Of a stretch of DNA of 32,089 bases, positions 23,633 through 31,879 are shown piece after piece (the stretch's first letter is position 1; the number at the start of each line of letters is the position of its first letter). The notes beneath the pieces were generated by a model. The model had not been told where the DNA came from. It was given only the letters and a program-made list of their open reading frames with translations, and ran no database searches. The DNA lies in contig CACZCT010000015.1 of NCBI GenBank assembly GCA_902779745.1, forward strand, positions 1 to 32,089, given 5' to 3'. This DNA comes from an uncultured Prevotellaceae bacterium (GTDB taxonomy: Bacteria > Bacteroidota > Bacteroidia > Bacteroidales > Bacteroidaceae). The translations under genes and the position numbers were made by a program.

Positions 23633-25287
23633 AGTTTGAGTAATTCTTTTGCGTTTTGTATGGCGGCAGCAGTGATGTCACTGCCACTGAGCATCTGGGC
23701 TATCTCATGGATGCGCTCTTCTTCAGAGAGTTGTTGCATCCGGCTGGTTGTTCCTTTGGTCGTTTCCTCCTTGGATACCTTGTAGTGGGTGGTTCCAAGG
23801 GCAGCGATCTGGGGTAGGTGGGTAATGGAGATGACCTGACGGTCGTTGGCTCCCATCTCCTGCATGATCTCTGCCATGCGTTCGGCAATCTTGCCACTGA
23901 CGCCTGTATCTATCTCGTCGAAGATGATGGTGGGGAGTTTGACGGCTCCACTGATCATGGCTTTCAGGGATAGCATCACACGGGCTATCTCACCACCAGA
24001 GGCAACCTGTGCGATAGGCTGCAAGGGACTGGAGGTATTGGCACTGAACAGGAAGGCAATGTCATCCTGTCCGTTCTTATGGAGTTCGGTCTTGTTGACT
24101 TTCACCTCAAAACGGACATTAGGCATGCCCAGAGGTACCAGACGTTCGCACATCTGCTTCTCAATATCCTTGGCGGCTTTTTGACGGAACTTGGTGAGTG
24201 CCTCGGCCTGTTGCTGACATTTCTTTTGCAGAATATCTAATTCACTTTGCAGTGTGGCCAAAGCCTCGTCGCTGTTTCCTATCTGCCTGAGTTGCCGTTT
24301 CAGATCATCACGCTGCTGAATCAGTTCGGCAACGGTATCTGCATGGTATTTCTTTTGCAGGTCATAGAGCCTGTCTAACCGCAGGTTGATACGTTCCAGT
24401 TCTGCAGGGTCGAAGTCGATGTCGTCCAAACGTGCCTCCACATCTTGGGCGATGTCCTTAAGTTCTATCTGACAACTCTCCATGCGCTCTATCCATTCTT
24501 CAGAAGCCGGATAGACCTTTGTAATGGCATGAAGGGAAGAGAGCGATTTTCGGAGTAGGGAGAGGACCCCCTGTTCATCAGCGGCAAGATGATTCTGTGT
24601 ATCATAGAGCGCTGTCTTGATGTCCTCGCTATGCGTCATCGTCTCACGCAGTTGCTCCATTTCCTCCTGTTCTTCCTCTACCAACTTGGCCTGTTCCAGT
24701 TCGTCATACTGGAACTGCAGGAAGTCGAGATTCTGACGGTTGCGTTCCATCTCCTCTTGCAATTCCTGTAGCAGTCGTTGCTTGTCATGATAGGCGGAGT
24801 AGGTCTGTTGGTAAGTCGTCAGCGCGTCCAGGTCCTTGGCAAGGGTGTCCACTACCTCCAACTGGAAGTCCTGCTTACCCAACAACAGGTTCTGGTGTTG
24901 AGAGTGTACGTCCACCAGCATGTCTCCCAACTCCTTCAACAGGGAGAGGGAAACGGGCGTGTCGTTGATAAACGCACGACTCTTACCTGCAGTTGTCAGT
25001 TCCCGTCGGATGATACAGTCGGTGGCATCATAGTCGATGTCATTGTCCTCAAAGAACGGTTTCAACTGGTAACGTGTCAGGTCGAAATGTGCCTCGATGA
25101 CACAACGGTCGGCTCCTTTCTTGATGGTTTTGGAATCTGCCCGTTGTCCCAGCAAGAGTCCGATAGCACCGAGGATGATACTCTTACCTGCACCAGTCTC
25201 TCCCGTGATGACAGAGAAGCCGGGATGTAATTCGATATCGAGTTCATCAATCAGTGTGAAGTCCTTGATGTATAGTTGTTGGAGCAT
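23629..25287 (-). CDS. recN: RecN, DNA double-strand break repair ATPase
   Basis: 552 residues, normal for RecN. It starts MLQQLYIKDFTLIDELDIEL with Walker A GETGAGKS (29-36) followed by IILGAIGLLLGQRAD. LVDVHSQHQNLLL is the family's second N-terminal block. A long coiled coil (about 160-365, rich in E, Q, L and R) separates it from the C-terminal half with the ABC-type signature QVASGGEIARVMLSLK and Walker B PTIIFDEIDTGVSG. RecN is an SMC-like protein that acts early in recombination repair and holds broken ends. The gene lies 3 nt after the DUF4835 gene and overlaps the pseudo-trypsin gene by 4 nt. No SOS box is visible, in line with its place inside a longer operon. Confidence 0.96.
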   Translation of the reverse strand: MLQQLYIKDFTLIDELDIELHPGFSVITGETGAGKSIILGAIGLLLGQRADSKTIKKGADRCVIEAHFDLTRYQLKPFFEDNDIDYDATDCIIRRELTTAGKSRAFINDTPVSLSLLKELGDMLVDVHSQHQNLLLGKQDFQLEVVDTLAKDLDALTTYQQTYSAYHDKQRLLQELQEEMERNRQNLDFLQFQYDELEQAKLVEEEQEEMEQLRETMTHSEDIKTALYDTQNHLAADEQGVLSLLRKSLSSLHAITKVYPASEEWIERMESCQIELKDIAQDVEARLDDIDFDPAELERINLRLDRLYDLQKKYHADTVAELIQQRDDLKRQLRQIGNSDEALATLQSELDILQKKCQQQAEALTKFRQKAAKDIEKQMCERLVPLGMPNVRFEVKVNKTELHKNGQDDIAFLFSANTSSPLQPIAQVASGGEIARVMLSLKAMISGAVKLPTIIFDEIDTGVSGKIAERMAEIMQEMGANDRQVISITHLPQIAALGTTHYKVSKEETTKGTTSRMQQLSEEERIHEIAQMLSGSDITAAAIQNAKELLKL

Positions 25288-25290
25288 CTT

Positions 25291-26196
25291 TTAATTCTTG
25301 ATTTTATCCCAGGCATTACTCTGGGAGGCATTGATGGAGAACAACAGTTCATAGACCTGTTCCTTTTCTTTCTGGGTTCCTTTCCCATGATAGATAGAAG
25401 CAAGTTCATCACGCTTAAAGTCTGTCCATATCTGTGGCAACAGACTTAGCGGCTTATTCTCATGGGCTTCTTTCAGGTTTTTGAGCGCAGCCGTGATATT
25501 GGTCCGTCCGCGTTCCACATTATTCGCCATTTCGTCAAGTCCGTTACGGTAATAGTCATACTGCAACTGGCGCAAGGGTTTCATACCTTCATCCAGATAG
25601 TCGTTGATGATGGCATAACGGTTACGGCTGGTCTCGAAGGCTTTCCATCCTGGGAAACCTAAGTTCTGGGTGTTATTCACCAGATTAAGACAGCGGTGTA
25701 GCACATCCGTGCCTCCCATCGGAGAGAAACTGTCAAGGTCGAGTCCGATAATCAGGTAGGCATAATAGGCAAAAAGTGCCGTTAATTGGTTATCAATGAA
25801 CTCCTCTTGGAAGTTTAACTGGTCGAACTGTATGTAGTCGAAATTGAAGTCAGCATCCTTACTGTTATATAAGGTGGTGGTGTAGGTGGACTGATATACA
25901 GGGCGGTTTGCCTGTATCATGGCCGTTGCCTCAAAACGATTGGCATCCTTGTCGTAATTGATGATAGTGATGTTGAAGTTACAGGTGATGCGCTCGTGCT
26001 TTTGGAACTGATAATCAGTCCATTGCCGTTCGTTAATAAACTGTTCTAATGACAGTTGTAAGGTCTCGAACACACTGACATCCGTACCCTGTATCTGGGA
26101 ATAGTTGATAGTGACCTTGGCATTCAGTTCCTGGGCCGCTATATTCATTGCAAATATAAAATTAAAAAATGAAAGAATTACAATGCTACGCTTCAT
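25291..26196 (-). CDS. DUF4835 family secreted protein
   Basis: 301 residues with a signal peptide (MKRSIVILSFFNFIFAMNIAAQ, cleavage after AAQ or IAA). The mature N-terminus ELNAKVTINYSQIQGTDVSVFETLQLSLEQFIN, then RQWTDYQFQKHERITCNFNI, and later PVYQSTYTTTLYNSKDADFNF and YAYLIIGLDLDSFSPMGG are the recognisable blocks of DUF4835. The family is confined to Bacteroidota and is typically encoded between coaBC and recN, as here. Some annotation schemes tie it to the type IX secretion system (PorD), which I cannot verify from sequence; no other type IX gene is in the window. Probably periplasmic. Its ATG lies 18 nt after the coaBC stop, and that gap consists of repeat words. Confidence 0.88.
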   Translation of the reverse strand: MKRSIVILSFFNFIFAMNIAAQELNAKVTINYSQIQGTDVSVFETLQLSLEQFINERQWTDYQFQKHERITCNFNITIINYDKDANRFEATAMIQANRPVYQSTYTTTLYNSKDADFNFDYIQFDQLNFQEEFIDNQLTALFAYYAYLIIGLDLDSFSPMGGTDVLHRCLNLVNNTQNLGFPGWKAFETSRNRYAIINDYLDEGMKPLRQLQYDYYRNGLDEMANNVERGRTNITAALKNLKEAHENKPLSLLPQIWTDFKRDELASIYHGKGTQKEKEQVYELLFSINASQSNAWDKIKN

Positions 26197-26223
26197 TTTT
26201 ATATTTTATCATTTTTACATTGT
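26194..26223 (-). repeat. ATGTAAAAATGATAAAAT repeat words between coaBC and the DUF4835 gene
   Basis: On the minus strand the end of coaBC and the start of the next gene read as overlapping words ACAATGTAA, AAATGATAAAAT and AAAAATG. TGTAAAAATG and AATGATAAAAT also occur in the 13874-13929 repeat. The last coaBC codon plus stop (ATG TAA) and the next start codon both fall inside the repeat. Confidence 0.55.
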
Positions 26224-27408
26224 CTTTACAAGTTCATTGACAATATCTGTTGCTACTTCGCGCTTGGGCTTACGGGGAAAGTCTTTTTGTCCCTGATGGG
26301 AGATGATGCTGATCTGGTTCTCATCTGACTGAAAACAGGTACCCTCGTTGCGCAGGGAGTTCAGTACGATGAAGTCCAGATTCTTACGTTCCAGTTTACT
26401 TTGTGCATTCTGTTGCTCATCATTTGTCTCTAAGGCAAAACCCACCAGTTTCTGGTCAGCACGTTTTTTCTTTCCCAATGCTGCGGCGATGTCGTGAGTG
26501 GGTTTCAAACGGATTACCAGGTCGTTTTTCTCCCGTTTGATTTTCTCCTCGGCAATTGTCTCTGGACGGAAGTCGGCAACGGCGGCACAGAGGATAGCGG
26601 CATGACAGGACTCGAAAAAACGAATGGCTGTCTGGTACATCTCCTCACAACTCTCTACATCTGTGCGGTGGATATTGGGATGTTGGGTCTTTAATGCCAC
26701 AGGACCTGCAATGAGTTCTACCTCCGCTCCCTGACGGGCACACTCTTCGGCAAGGGCAAAGCCCATCTTGCCACTGGAATAGTTGCCGATGAAACGGACA
26801 GGATCAATCTTCTCATAGGTAGGACCTGCTGTTATCATGATGCGTTTCCCACATAGTGGAGCGTTGTTGTCCAATGCCTTGTCAAGATATTCCACGATTT
26901 TCTCAGGCTCTTCCATGCGTCCTTTGCCTTCCAGTCCTGATGCAAGGAAACCGCTTTGTGGCTCGATAATCTGATTGCCGAAAGACTGGAGTTTCTTCAT
27001 GTTCTCCTGTGTCGTAGGGTGTTGGTACATATCTAGGTCCATGGCAGGGGCGATGAAGACAGGTGCCTTCATAGACAGGTAGGTGGTGATGAGCATGTTA
27101 TCTGCGACACCATTCGCCATCTTTCCTAATGTGGAGGCCGTGCAGGGGGCAATTAACATAGCATCAGCCCACAACCCCAATGCCACATGGGAGTGCCATG
27201 TACCGTCACGCTGTGAAAAGAAATCACTGATGACAGGTTTCTGGGTCAGTGCCGAGAGGGTGATGGGTGTGATAAACTCCTTACCGGCAGGCGTGATGAC
27301 CACCTGCACTTCCGCTCCAGCTTTGATGAGGCCCCGGATAATATAGCAAGCCTTGTAGGCGGCTATGGAGCCTGTGATACCTAAGACAATCTTCTTACCT
27401 TTCAGCAT
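26215..27408 (-). CDS. coaBC: CoaBC, phosphopantothenoylcysteine decarboxylase / synthetase
   Basis: 397 residues, the standard bifunctional coenzyme A enzyme. The N-terminal flavoprotein CoaC has GITGSIAAYKA, the catalytic His in WHSHVALG (H74 by alignment) and IAPCTASTLGKMANGVADNML. Two known CoaC motifs differ from the E. coli form: PAMN is PAMD (D124), and the ACG cysteine loop is LASG (S157) before GKGRMEEP. I believe these are usual in Bacteroidota, but cannot confirm. CoaB begins near residue 187 with KRIMITAGPTYEKIDPVRF and IGNYSSGKMGFALAEE, and includes KPTHDIAAALG. It adds cysteine to 4'-phosphopantothenate and then decarboxylates the product. It lies 1 nt after the exonuclease gene's stop, inside the dnaN cluster. 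Confidence 0.95.
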   Translation of the reverse strand: MLKGKKIVLGITGSIAAYKACYIIRGLIKAGAEVQVVITPAGKEFITPITLSALTQKPVISDFFSQRDGTWHSHVALGLWADAMLIAPCTASTLGKMANGVADNMLITTYLSMKAPVFIAPAMDLDMYQHPTTQENMKKLQSFGNQIIEPQSGFLASGLEGKGRMEEPEKIVEYLDKALDNNAPLCGKRIMITAGPTYEKIDPVRFIGNYSSGKMGFALAEECARQGAEVELIAGPVALKTQHPNIHRTDVESCEEMYQTAIRFFESCHAAILCAAVADFRPETIAEEKIKREKNDLVIRLKPTHDIAAALGKKKRADQKLVGFALETNDEQQNAQSKLERKNLDFIVLNSLRNEGTCFQSDENQISIISHQGQKDFPRKPKREVATDIVNELVKTM

Positions 27409-27409
27409 G

Positions 27410-28267
27410 TTATCTGTTCATTTGACTCTCCCGTAAACGGATACGGGTGAGTACTTGTTTGGTGTTATAGGTGAAATCACCAGCCAGTATCCAACTGTAA
27501 TAGCCTGGGTCATAGCGTAAAACCTGGGCGACAGGTTCTCCCTTGTGCTTTCCGAAGTTAAAGACCTCCGTCAGTATGGGATTGCCGTCCTTGTCTACGA
27601 TGGTGTTACCCAAGCGGTCTTTCTGTTCTCCCCAGATGATACGACCAGCGAAGTCGATATTGTTGTTAGCTTTCGAGAAGTCGGCCAGGAACTGCATATC
27701 GTTCTGCAGGATACGGTCAGGCTCTTCTTGTTTCTCTGGTGTATACATGTCCAACTGTCCCTGCAGTACCCGGTAAGTTGCCTCCGTATCCTCGTCAGCA
27801 CGGTGTGCCTGAAAGTCTTCTTCCATCTTCCTGCCACAATAGAACTTGTAGGCAGCAGCGAGGTTACGGCGTTCCATTTTGTGGTAGATGGTCTGCACGT
27901 CAATCAGACGACATTTGGAAAAGTCGAAGTCAACACCTGCACGTAGGAATTCCTCTGCCAACAGGGGAACGTCGAAATGGTTGGAGTTATAGCCGGCAAT
28001 ATCACTACCGCTGAATACCTGATTCAACGTCTGTGCCATCTGCTTGAAGGTCGGCTTGTCCTTTACGTCTTCGTTCTTGATGCCTGTCAGTTCTTCTACC
28101 ACTGAAGGAATGGGCTTTTCTGGGTTAATCAGGTGGTTTCCCCTTTCTTCCTTTCCATCAGGGTATACCTTAATATAGGATATTTGAATAACACGGTCCT
28201 TGACAAGGTCAAGACCCGTGGTCTCCAAATCGAAAATGACGAGTGGCTTCTGTAAGTTCAGTTTCAT
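27410..28267 (-). CDS. DnaQ-like DEDDh 3'-5' exonuclease with extra C-terminal domain
   Basis: 285 residues. Exonuclease motifs are Exo I FDLETTGL (D13, E15), Exo II NSNHFDVPLL (D99) and Exo III HRADED (H155, D160), giving the DEDDh set. This fits the proofreading epsilon / exonuclease X group. After a linker (175-230) a second small domain (about 231-280) reads FNFGKHKGEPVAQVL followed by YYSWILAGDF, which matches the GKHKG-type C-terminal domain found in exonuclease X-like and related proteins. It may bind DNA or a partner. The gene lies 24 nt after dnaN, so a role next to the sliding clamp (repair or proofreading) is plausible but unproven. No obvious clamp-binding motif was recognised. 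Confidence 0.9.
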   Translation of the reverse strand: MKLNLQKPLVIFDLETTGLDLVKDRVIQISYIKVYPDGKEERGNHLINPEKPIPSVVEELTGIKNEDVKDKPTFKQMAQTLNQVFSGSDIAGYNSNHFDVPLLAEEFLRAGVDFDFSKCRLIDVQTIYHKMERRNLAAAYKFYCGRKMEEDFQAHRADEDTEATYRVLQGQLDMYTPEKQEEPDRILQNDMQFLADFSKANNNIDFAGRIIWGEQKDRLGNTIVDKDGNPILTEVFNFGKHKGEPVAQVLRYDPGYYSWILAGDFTYNTKQVLTRIRLRESQMNR

Positions 28268-28291
28268 TAATTGTTAATGTTCAATGTTCAA
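28268..28291 (-). repeat. Tandem AATGTTC repeat between dnaN and the exonuclease gene
   Basis: Plus-strand bases 28276-28282 and 28283-28289 are both AATGTTC, flanked by TTAAT words. It fills almost the whole gap between the dnaN stop and the exonuclease start. Confidence 0.5.
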
Positions 28292-29416
28292 TTAATCATT
28301 GATGAGCATCGGCATCATCAGCATAAGCACATCCTGGTTCTCTGGCTGCTCGGAAGGCAATACCAATCCTGCACGACTGGGGTCAGCCAACTGGATGATG
28401 ACCTCCTGGCAATCGAAGTTACTCAGAATCTCGATGAAGGAAGAACCCTTGAAACCTATACTCATGGGCTGTCCGTTATAGTCGCATGACATACGTTCCG
28501 TAGCAGTCTTGGAGAAGTCGTAGTCTTCAGCGTCCAACTGTAGCGTACCACCTTCCACATGGAAGCGGATGAGGTTGCTGGAATCGTTGGCGAATGGCTG
28601 TACACGACGCAAGGCAGCAAGGAGTCCCTGACGGTCGACAGTCAGGACATTAGGATTCCCCTGGGGAATGACGGAGTTGTAATTGGGATAGCGTCCCTCA
28701 ATCAGGCGACAGATAATCTGACCGTCATCATAGTTAATCTGGGCATTACGCTCGTCGAAACGGATTTCAACATCACCACCGTCTTTCTGTAATAGATTCT
28801 TCAATAGTGAAGCTGGTTTCTTAGGCAGGATGAAAGCTGCTGGTTGTTCGCTCTGAATGGTAAGGATTTTATTACGTACCAACTTATGACCGTCAGAGGC
28901 GACAACGGCAAGACACTCAGGAGTGAGATCGAAATAGATACCGTTCATCACCGGACGGAGTTCATCCTGTGCGGTGGCGAACACCGAGCGGTTGATATTC
29001 TCGGCAAGCAGCGCACTGGAGATGGTGATAGTATTGGCACCATCACTGATATTTTGTGCCTGCGGATATTCATCAGCATGCTCGATAGGCAGGGAGAACA
29101 TACCGTTCTGGTAACTGATCTTAGCGACATTTTCCTGTTGGTTGATGTCGAAAGTGATAGGTTGCTCAGAGAAACCCTTGACGGCTTCCAACAAGTCGTG
29201 GTTGCCGATGGCAAAACGGGCATTACCGTCACAGTCGGTCAGTACAACTTGGGTGTTCATCACGTTCTCGCTGTCAGAAGCGGTCAGATGAAGCACATTG
29301 TCTTGAATGTCGAATAAGAAGTCGGCTAAGATAGGCAAGGAGTTCTTGCTGTTGATGACTCTCGAAAGAGCGTTGAGTTTGCTGCTGAGCGCAGTGCTTG
29401 ATACTGTAAATCTCAT
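28292..29416 (-). CDS. dnaN: DnaN, DNA polymerase III sliding clamp (beta subunit)
   Basis: 374 residues from the ATG at 29414-29416. A longer in-frame start at 29512 is rejected: it would add an unrelated stretch, and the promoter lies inside it. The start MRFTVSSTALSSKLNALSRVI then SKNSLPILADFLF is typical for Bacteroidota DnaN. Three clamp domains of about 120 residues follow, with LAENINRSVFATAQDELRPVMNGIYF at the domain 1/2 boundary, ASDGHKLV, and a C-terminal MLMMPMLIND close to the usual MPMR-type end. As a dimeric ring it holds polymerases on DNA. It is first in the minus-strand cluster with an exonuclease, coaBC, DUF4835 and recN. Confidence 0.96.
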   Translation of the reverse strand: MRFTVSSTALSSKLNALSRVINSKNSLPILADFLFDIQDNVLHLTASDSENVMNTQVVLTDCDGNARFAIGNHDLLEAVKGFSEQPITFDINQQENVAKISYQNGMFSLPIEHADEYPQAQNISDGANTITISSALLAENINRSVFATAQDELRPVMNGIYFDLTPECLAVVASDGHKLVRNKILTIQSEQPAAFILPKKPASLLKNLLQKDGGDVEIRFDERNAQINYDDGQIICRLIEGRYPNYNSVIPQGNPNVLTVDRQGLLAALRRVQPFANDSSNLIRFHVEGGTLQLDAEDYDFSKTATERMSCDYNGQPMSIGFKGSSFIEILSNFDCQEVIIQLADPSRAGLVLPSEQPENQDVLMLMMPMLIND

Positions 29417-29457
29417 GAGTATTTCATTTATTTGTTTTAAGTCTTGCAAATTGTGTA

Positions 29458-29489
29458 CAAAAATACAAAATAACTTGCGCAAATGCAAA
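29458..29489 (-). promoter_or_regulatory. Promoter of the dnaN cluster
   Basis: On the minus strand TTTG (29489 to 29486) and TATTTTTG (29465 to 29458) are 20 bp apart. The -7 box ends 41 nt before the dnaN ATG. It probably drives the run of genes down to 21962, since no other convincing promoter was seen between them. Confidence 0.7.
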
Positions 29490-29581
29490 AATATTCCGTA
29501 AAATATTCTCAAATTAAAAGTATTTTTCGTAATTTCGCAATCTGAAACGTAAAATCAACAATTAATAACGAATCAATAATT

Positions 29582-29986
29582 ATGGAATTAACAGGTAAGA
29601 TTATTGCCGTGCTTCCGGCAAACAGTGGTGTGTCCTCACGTACCGGCAACCCTTGGATGTCTCAGGAATATGTGATTGAGGTTCCTGGACAGTATCCCCG
29701 TAAGTGTCTCTTCCGTATCTTTGGAGAGGACCGTATCAAACAGTTCAATATCCAGAACGGTGAGGATGTTACTATCAGTTTCGATATTGATGCCCATGAG
29801 TATAACGGACGTTGGTTCAACGAGATCCGTGCCTATAACGTGACTCGTGGTGCAGCTCCTGTAGCCGCTGCTCCTCAGGTCACTCCGTTCCCGCCACAGC
29901 AGGCTGCTTCTCAGGATGCAACCTCTCCATTCCCTCCAGCACAGGAGCCGGTAGGCGAGGGTAGTGCTGATGACCTGCCCTTTTAG
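29582..29986 (+). CDS. DUF3127 protein, OB-fold-like with SSB-type acidic tail
   Basis: 134 residues. The body (1-95) starts MELTGKIIAVLPANSGVSSR and includes WMSQEYVIEV, RKCLFRIFGEDRIKQF and GEDVTISFDIDAHEYNGRWF, the pattern of DUF3127, a Bacteroidota family with a predicted OB-like beta barrel. Residues 96-125 are a flexible linker rich in P, A and Q. The last residues, GSADDLPF, closely resemble the acidic tip of single-stranded DNA-binding protein (DDDIPF type), which recruits repair and replication proteins. It is shorter than a normal SSB and lacks clear SSB signature blocks, so it is not called ssb. The gene is divergent from dnaN. Upstream, TAATTTCG (29530-29537) is a near match to the -7 box. 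Confidence 0.85.
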   Translation: MELTGKIIAVLPANSGVSSRTGNPWMSQEYVIEVPGQYPRKCLFRIFGEDRIKQFNIQNGEDVTISFDIDAHEYNGRWFNEIRAYNVTRGAAPVAAAPQVTPFPPQQAASQDATSPFPPAQEPVGEGSADDLPF

Positions 29987-30012
29987 GATAACCTTCTAGG
30001 GGTAAAGAATAT

Positions 30013-30047
30013 AATAAGGTGGCAATCCAGTCGGTTGCCACCTTATT
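30013..30047. terminator. Hairpin terminator between the DUF3127 gene and rpsA
   Basis: AATAAGGTGGCAA (30013-30025) and TTGCCACCTTATT (30035-30047) form a perfect 13-bp stem with a 9-nt loop. It has A/T ends on both strands, so it can work for both convergent genes. Confidence 0.8.
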
Positions 30048-30055
30048 TATGAAGT

Positions 30056-30080
30056 AGGACGAGGATTACTCGTCCTTTTT
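30056..30080 (+). terminator. Second hairpin with T tract
   Basis: AGGACGAG (30056-30063) and CTCGTCCT (30069-30076) form an 8-bp stem with a 5-nt loop, and TTTTT ends at 30080. It stands just before the rpsA stop and would block plus-strand transcripts from running into rpsA antisense. Confidence 0.75.
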
Positions 30081-30094
30081 CCGAGCAAGTTCGC

Positions 30095-31879
30095 CTATTC
30101 GTTGCCTTTCTCCATCTTAGCCTTCAATTCGGCGAGGATATCGATGTCGCCCAGTGTTGTGCTGGCTGCAACGTTCTCGATCTTCGGAGCCTCGTCCTTC
30201 TTGGCAGCACGGGTCTTCTTGGCAGCAGCCTTCTTCTCCTCACGCTGAGGATCCTCGAAGGTACGGCTGTGAGACAGGATGATGCGCTTAGAGTCCTTGT
30301 TGAACTCAATAACCTTGAACGGCAGAGTCTCACCCTGAGTAGCCTGTGTGCCATCCTCCTTAACAAGGTGCTTAGGAGTAGCGAAGCCTTCTACGTTCTC
30401 GTCGAGAGCAACAACGGCACCCTTCTCAAGGAGTTCTGTGATCTTACCCTCGTGGATAGAGCCAACAGTGTACTTAGCCTCGAAGACATCCCAGGGATTG
30501 TCTTCCAACTGCTTGTGACCGAGAGACAGACGACGGTTCTCCTTGTCGATGTCAAGAACGATAACGTCAATCTCAGCACCTACCTGTGTGAACTCTGAAG
30601 GATGTTTCACCTTCTTGGTCCATGAAAGGTCGCTGATATGAATCAGACCGTCAACACCTTCCTCAAGTTCTACGAATACACCGAAGTTGGTGAAGTTGCG
30701 AACCTTAGCGGTGTGCTTGCTGCCAACAGGATATTTCACCTCGATAGCCTCCCATGGGTCTTCCTTCAACTGCTTGATGCCGAGAGACATCTTGCGCTCG
30801 TCGCGATCGAGAGTCAGGATGACAGCCTCTACATCGTCACCAACCTTCAGGAACTCCTGAGCGCTGCGCAGATGCTGGCTCCAAGACATTTCTGATACGT
30901 GAATCAGACCCTCAACACCTGGCTGAATCTCAACGAATGCGCCGTAGTCAGCGATAACGACTACCTTACCCTTCACGTGGTCGCCCACCTGCAGGTTAGC
31001 ATCCAGCGCATCCCAAGGATGAGGAGTGAGCTGCTTCAGACCGAGGGCAATGCGCTTCTTCTCGTCGTCGAAGTCGAGGATCACGACATTGATCTTCTGG
31101 TCGAGCTCTACTACCTTATGAGGATCGTCTACGCGTCCCCAAGACAGGTCGGTGATATGGATGAGTCCGTCAACACCGCCGAGGTCAACGAATACGCCGT
31201 AAGAAGTGATGTTCTTAACGGTACCCTCGAGAATCTGACCTTTCTCCAGCTTGCCGATGATTTCCTTCTTCTGTGCCTCCAACTCAGCCTCGATGAGAGC
31301 CTTGTGAGAAACTACTACGTTGCGGAACTCCTGATTGATCTTCACGATCTTGAAGTCCATGGTAGTGTCTACGAACTGATCATAGTCGCGTATGGGGTGA
31401 ACGTCAATCTGGCTGCCGGGCAGGAATGCCTCGATACCGAAGACGTCAACAATCATACCACCCTTCGTACGGCACTTGATGTAGCCCTGAACGATCTCCT
31501 CGTTGTCGAGAGCAGCATTAACGCGATCCCAACTCTTAGAGAGACGAGCCTTCTTGTGAGAAAGTACGAGCTGTCCTTTCTTGTCCTCAGCGTTCTCTAC
31601 ATACACCTCAACGGTGTCACCTGCCTTCAGGTCGGGGTTGTAACGGAACTCAGAGGCGGGGATGATACCATCGCTCTTGTAGCCAATGTTAACGACTACC
31701 TCTTTCTTGTCAACACTGATAACAGTACCATCGACAACCTGATGCTCACTGACTTTGTTCAGCGTCTCATCATAAGCCTTGTCAAGTTCTTCCTTGCTGA
31801 CGTTTACGGTCATGCCATTCTCATACTGTTCCCAGTCAAAATCCTGCAATGGCTGAACGTTCTTTGTTAATTCTGACAT
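30095..31879 (-). CDS. rpsA: 30S ribosomal protein S1
   Basis: 594 residues with six S1 (OB-fold) RNA-binding repeats at about 46-115, 130-200, 217-285, 302-372, 389-459 and 474-545. The middle repeats show the classical signature, for example GTVKNITSYGVFVDLGGVDG, GLIHITDLSW, GLIHVSEMSW and GLIHISDLSW. The last 45 residues are a Lys/Ala-rich tail ending in LAELKAKMEKGNE. S1 binds mRNA leaders on the 30S subunit, which matters especially in Bacteroidota, where Shine-Dalgarno pairing is little used. The gene has its own promoter and a long structured leader, and two hairpin terminators follow its stop. It is convergent with the DUF3127 gene. Confidence 0.97.
   Translation of the reverse strand: MSELTKNVQPLQDFDWEQYENGMTVNVSKEELDKAYDETLNKVSEHQVVDGTVISVDKKEVVVNIGYKSDGIIPASEFRYNPDLKAGDTVEVYVENAEDKKGQLVLSHKKARLSKSWDRVNAALDNEEIVQGYIKCRTKGGMIVDVFGIEAFLPGSQIDVHPIRDYDQFVDTTMDFKIVKINQEFRNVVVSHKALIEAELEAQKKEIIGKLEKGQILEGTVKNITSYGVFVDLGGVDGLIHITDLSWGRVDDPHKVVELDQKINVVILDFDDEKKRIALGLKQLTPHPWDALDANLQVGDHVKGKVVVIADYGAFVEIQPGVEGLIHVSEMSWSQHLRSAQEFLKVGDDVEAVILTLDRDERKMSLGIKQLKEDPWEAIEVKYPVGSKHTAKVRNFTNFGVFVELEEGVDGLIHISDLSWTKKVKHPSEFTQVGAEIDVIVLDIDKENRRLSLGHKQLEDNPWDVFEAKYTVGSIHEGKITELLEKGAVVALDENVEGFATPKHLVKEDGTQATQGETLPFKVIEFNKDSKRIILSHSRTFEDPQREEKKAAAKKTRAAKKDEAPKIENVAASTTLGDIDILAELKAKMEKGNE

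Noticed and set aside
29417-29512. Longer N-terminus of DnaN from an upstream in-frame ATG
   Set aside because: It contains the dnaN promoter, and conserved DnaN sequence begins at MRFTVSS.
29582-29986. Calling the DUF3127 gene a true ssb
   Set aside because: Only the C-terminal tip matches SSB; the body lacks the SSB sequence blocks and fits DUF3127 better.
30899-31870. Long open frame (323 codons) on the plus strand antisense to rpsA
   Set aside because: It mirrors the codon pattern of the S1 repeats, has no recognisable domain of its own, and rpsA is certain.
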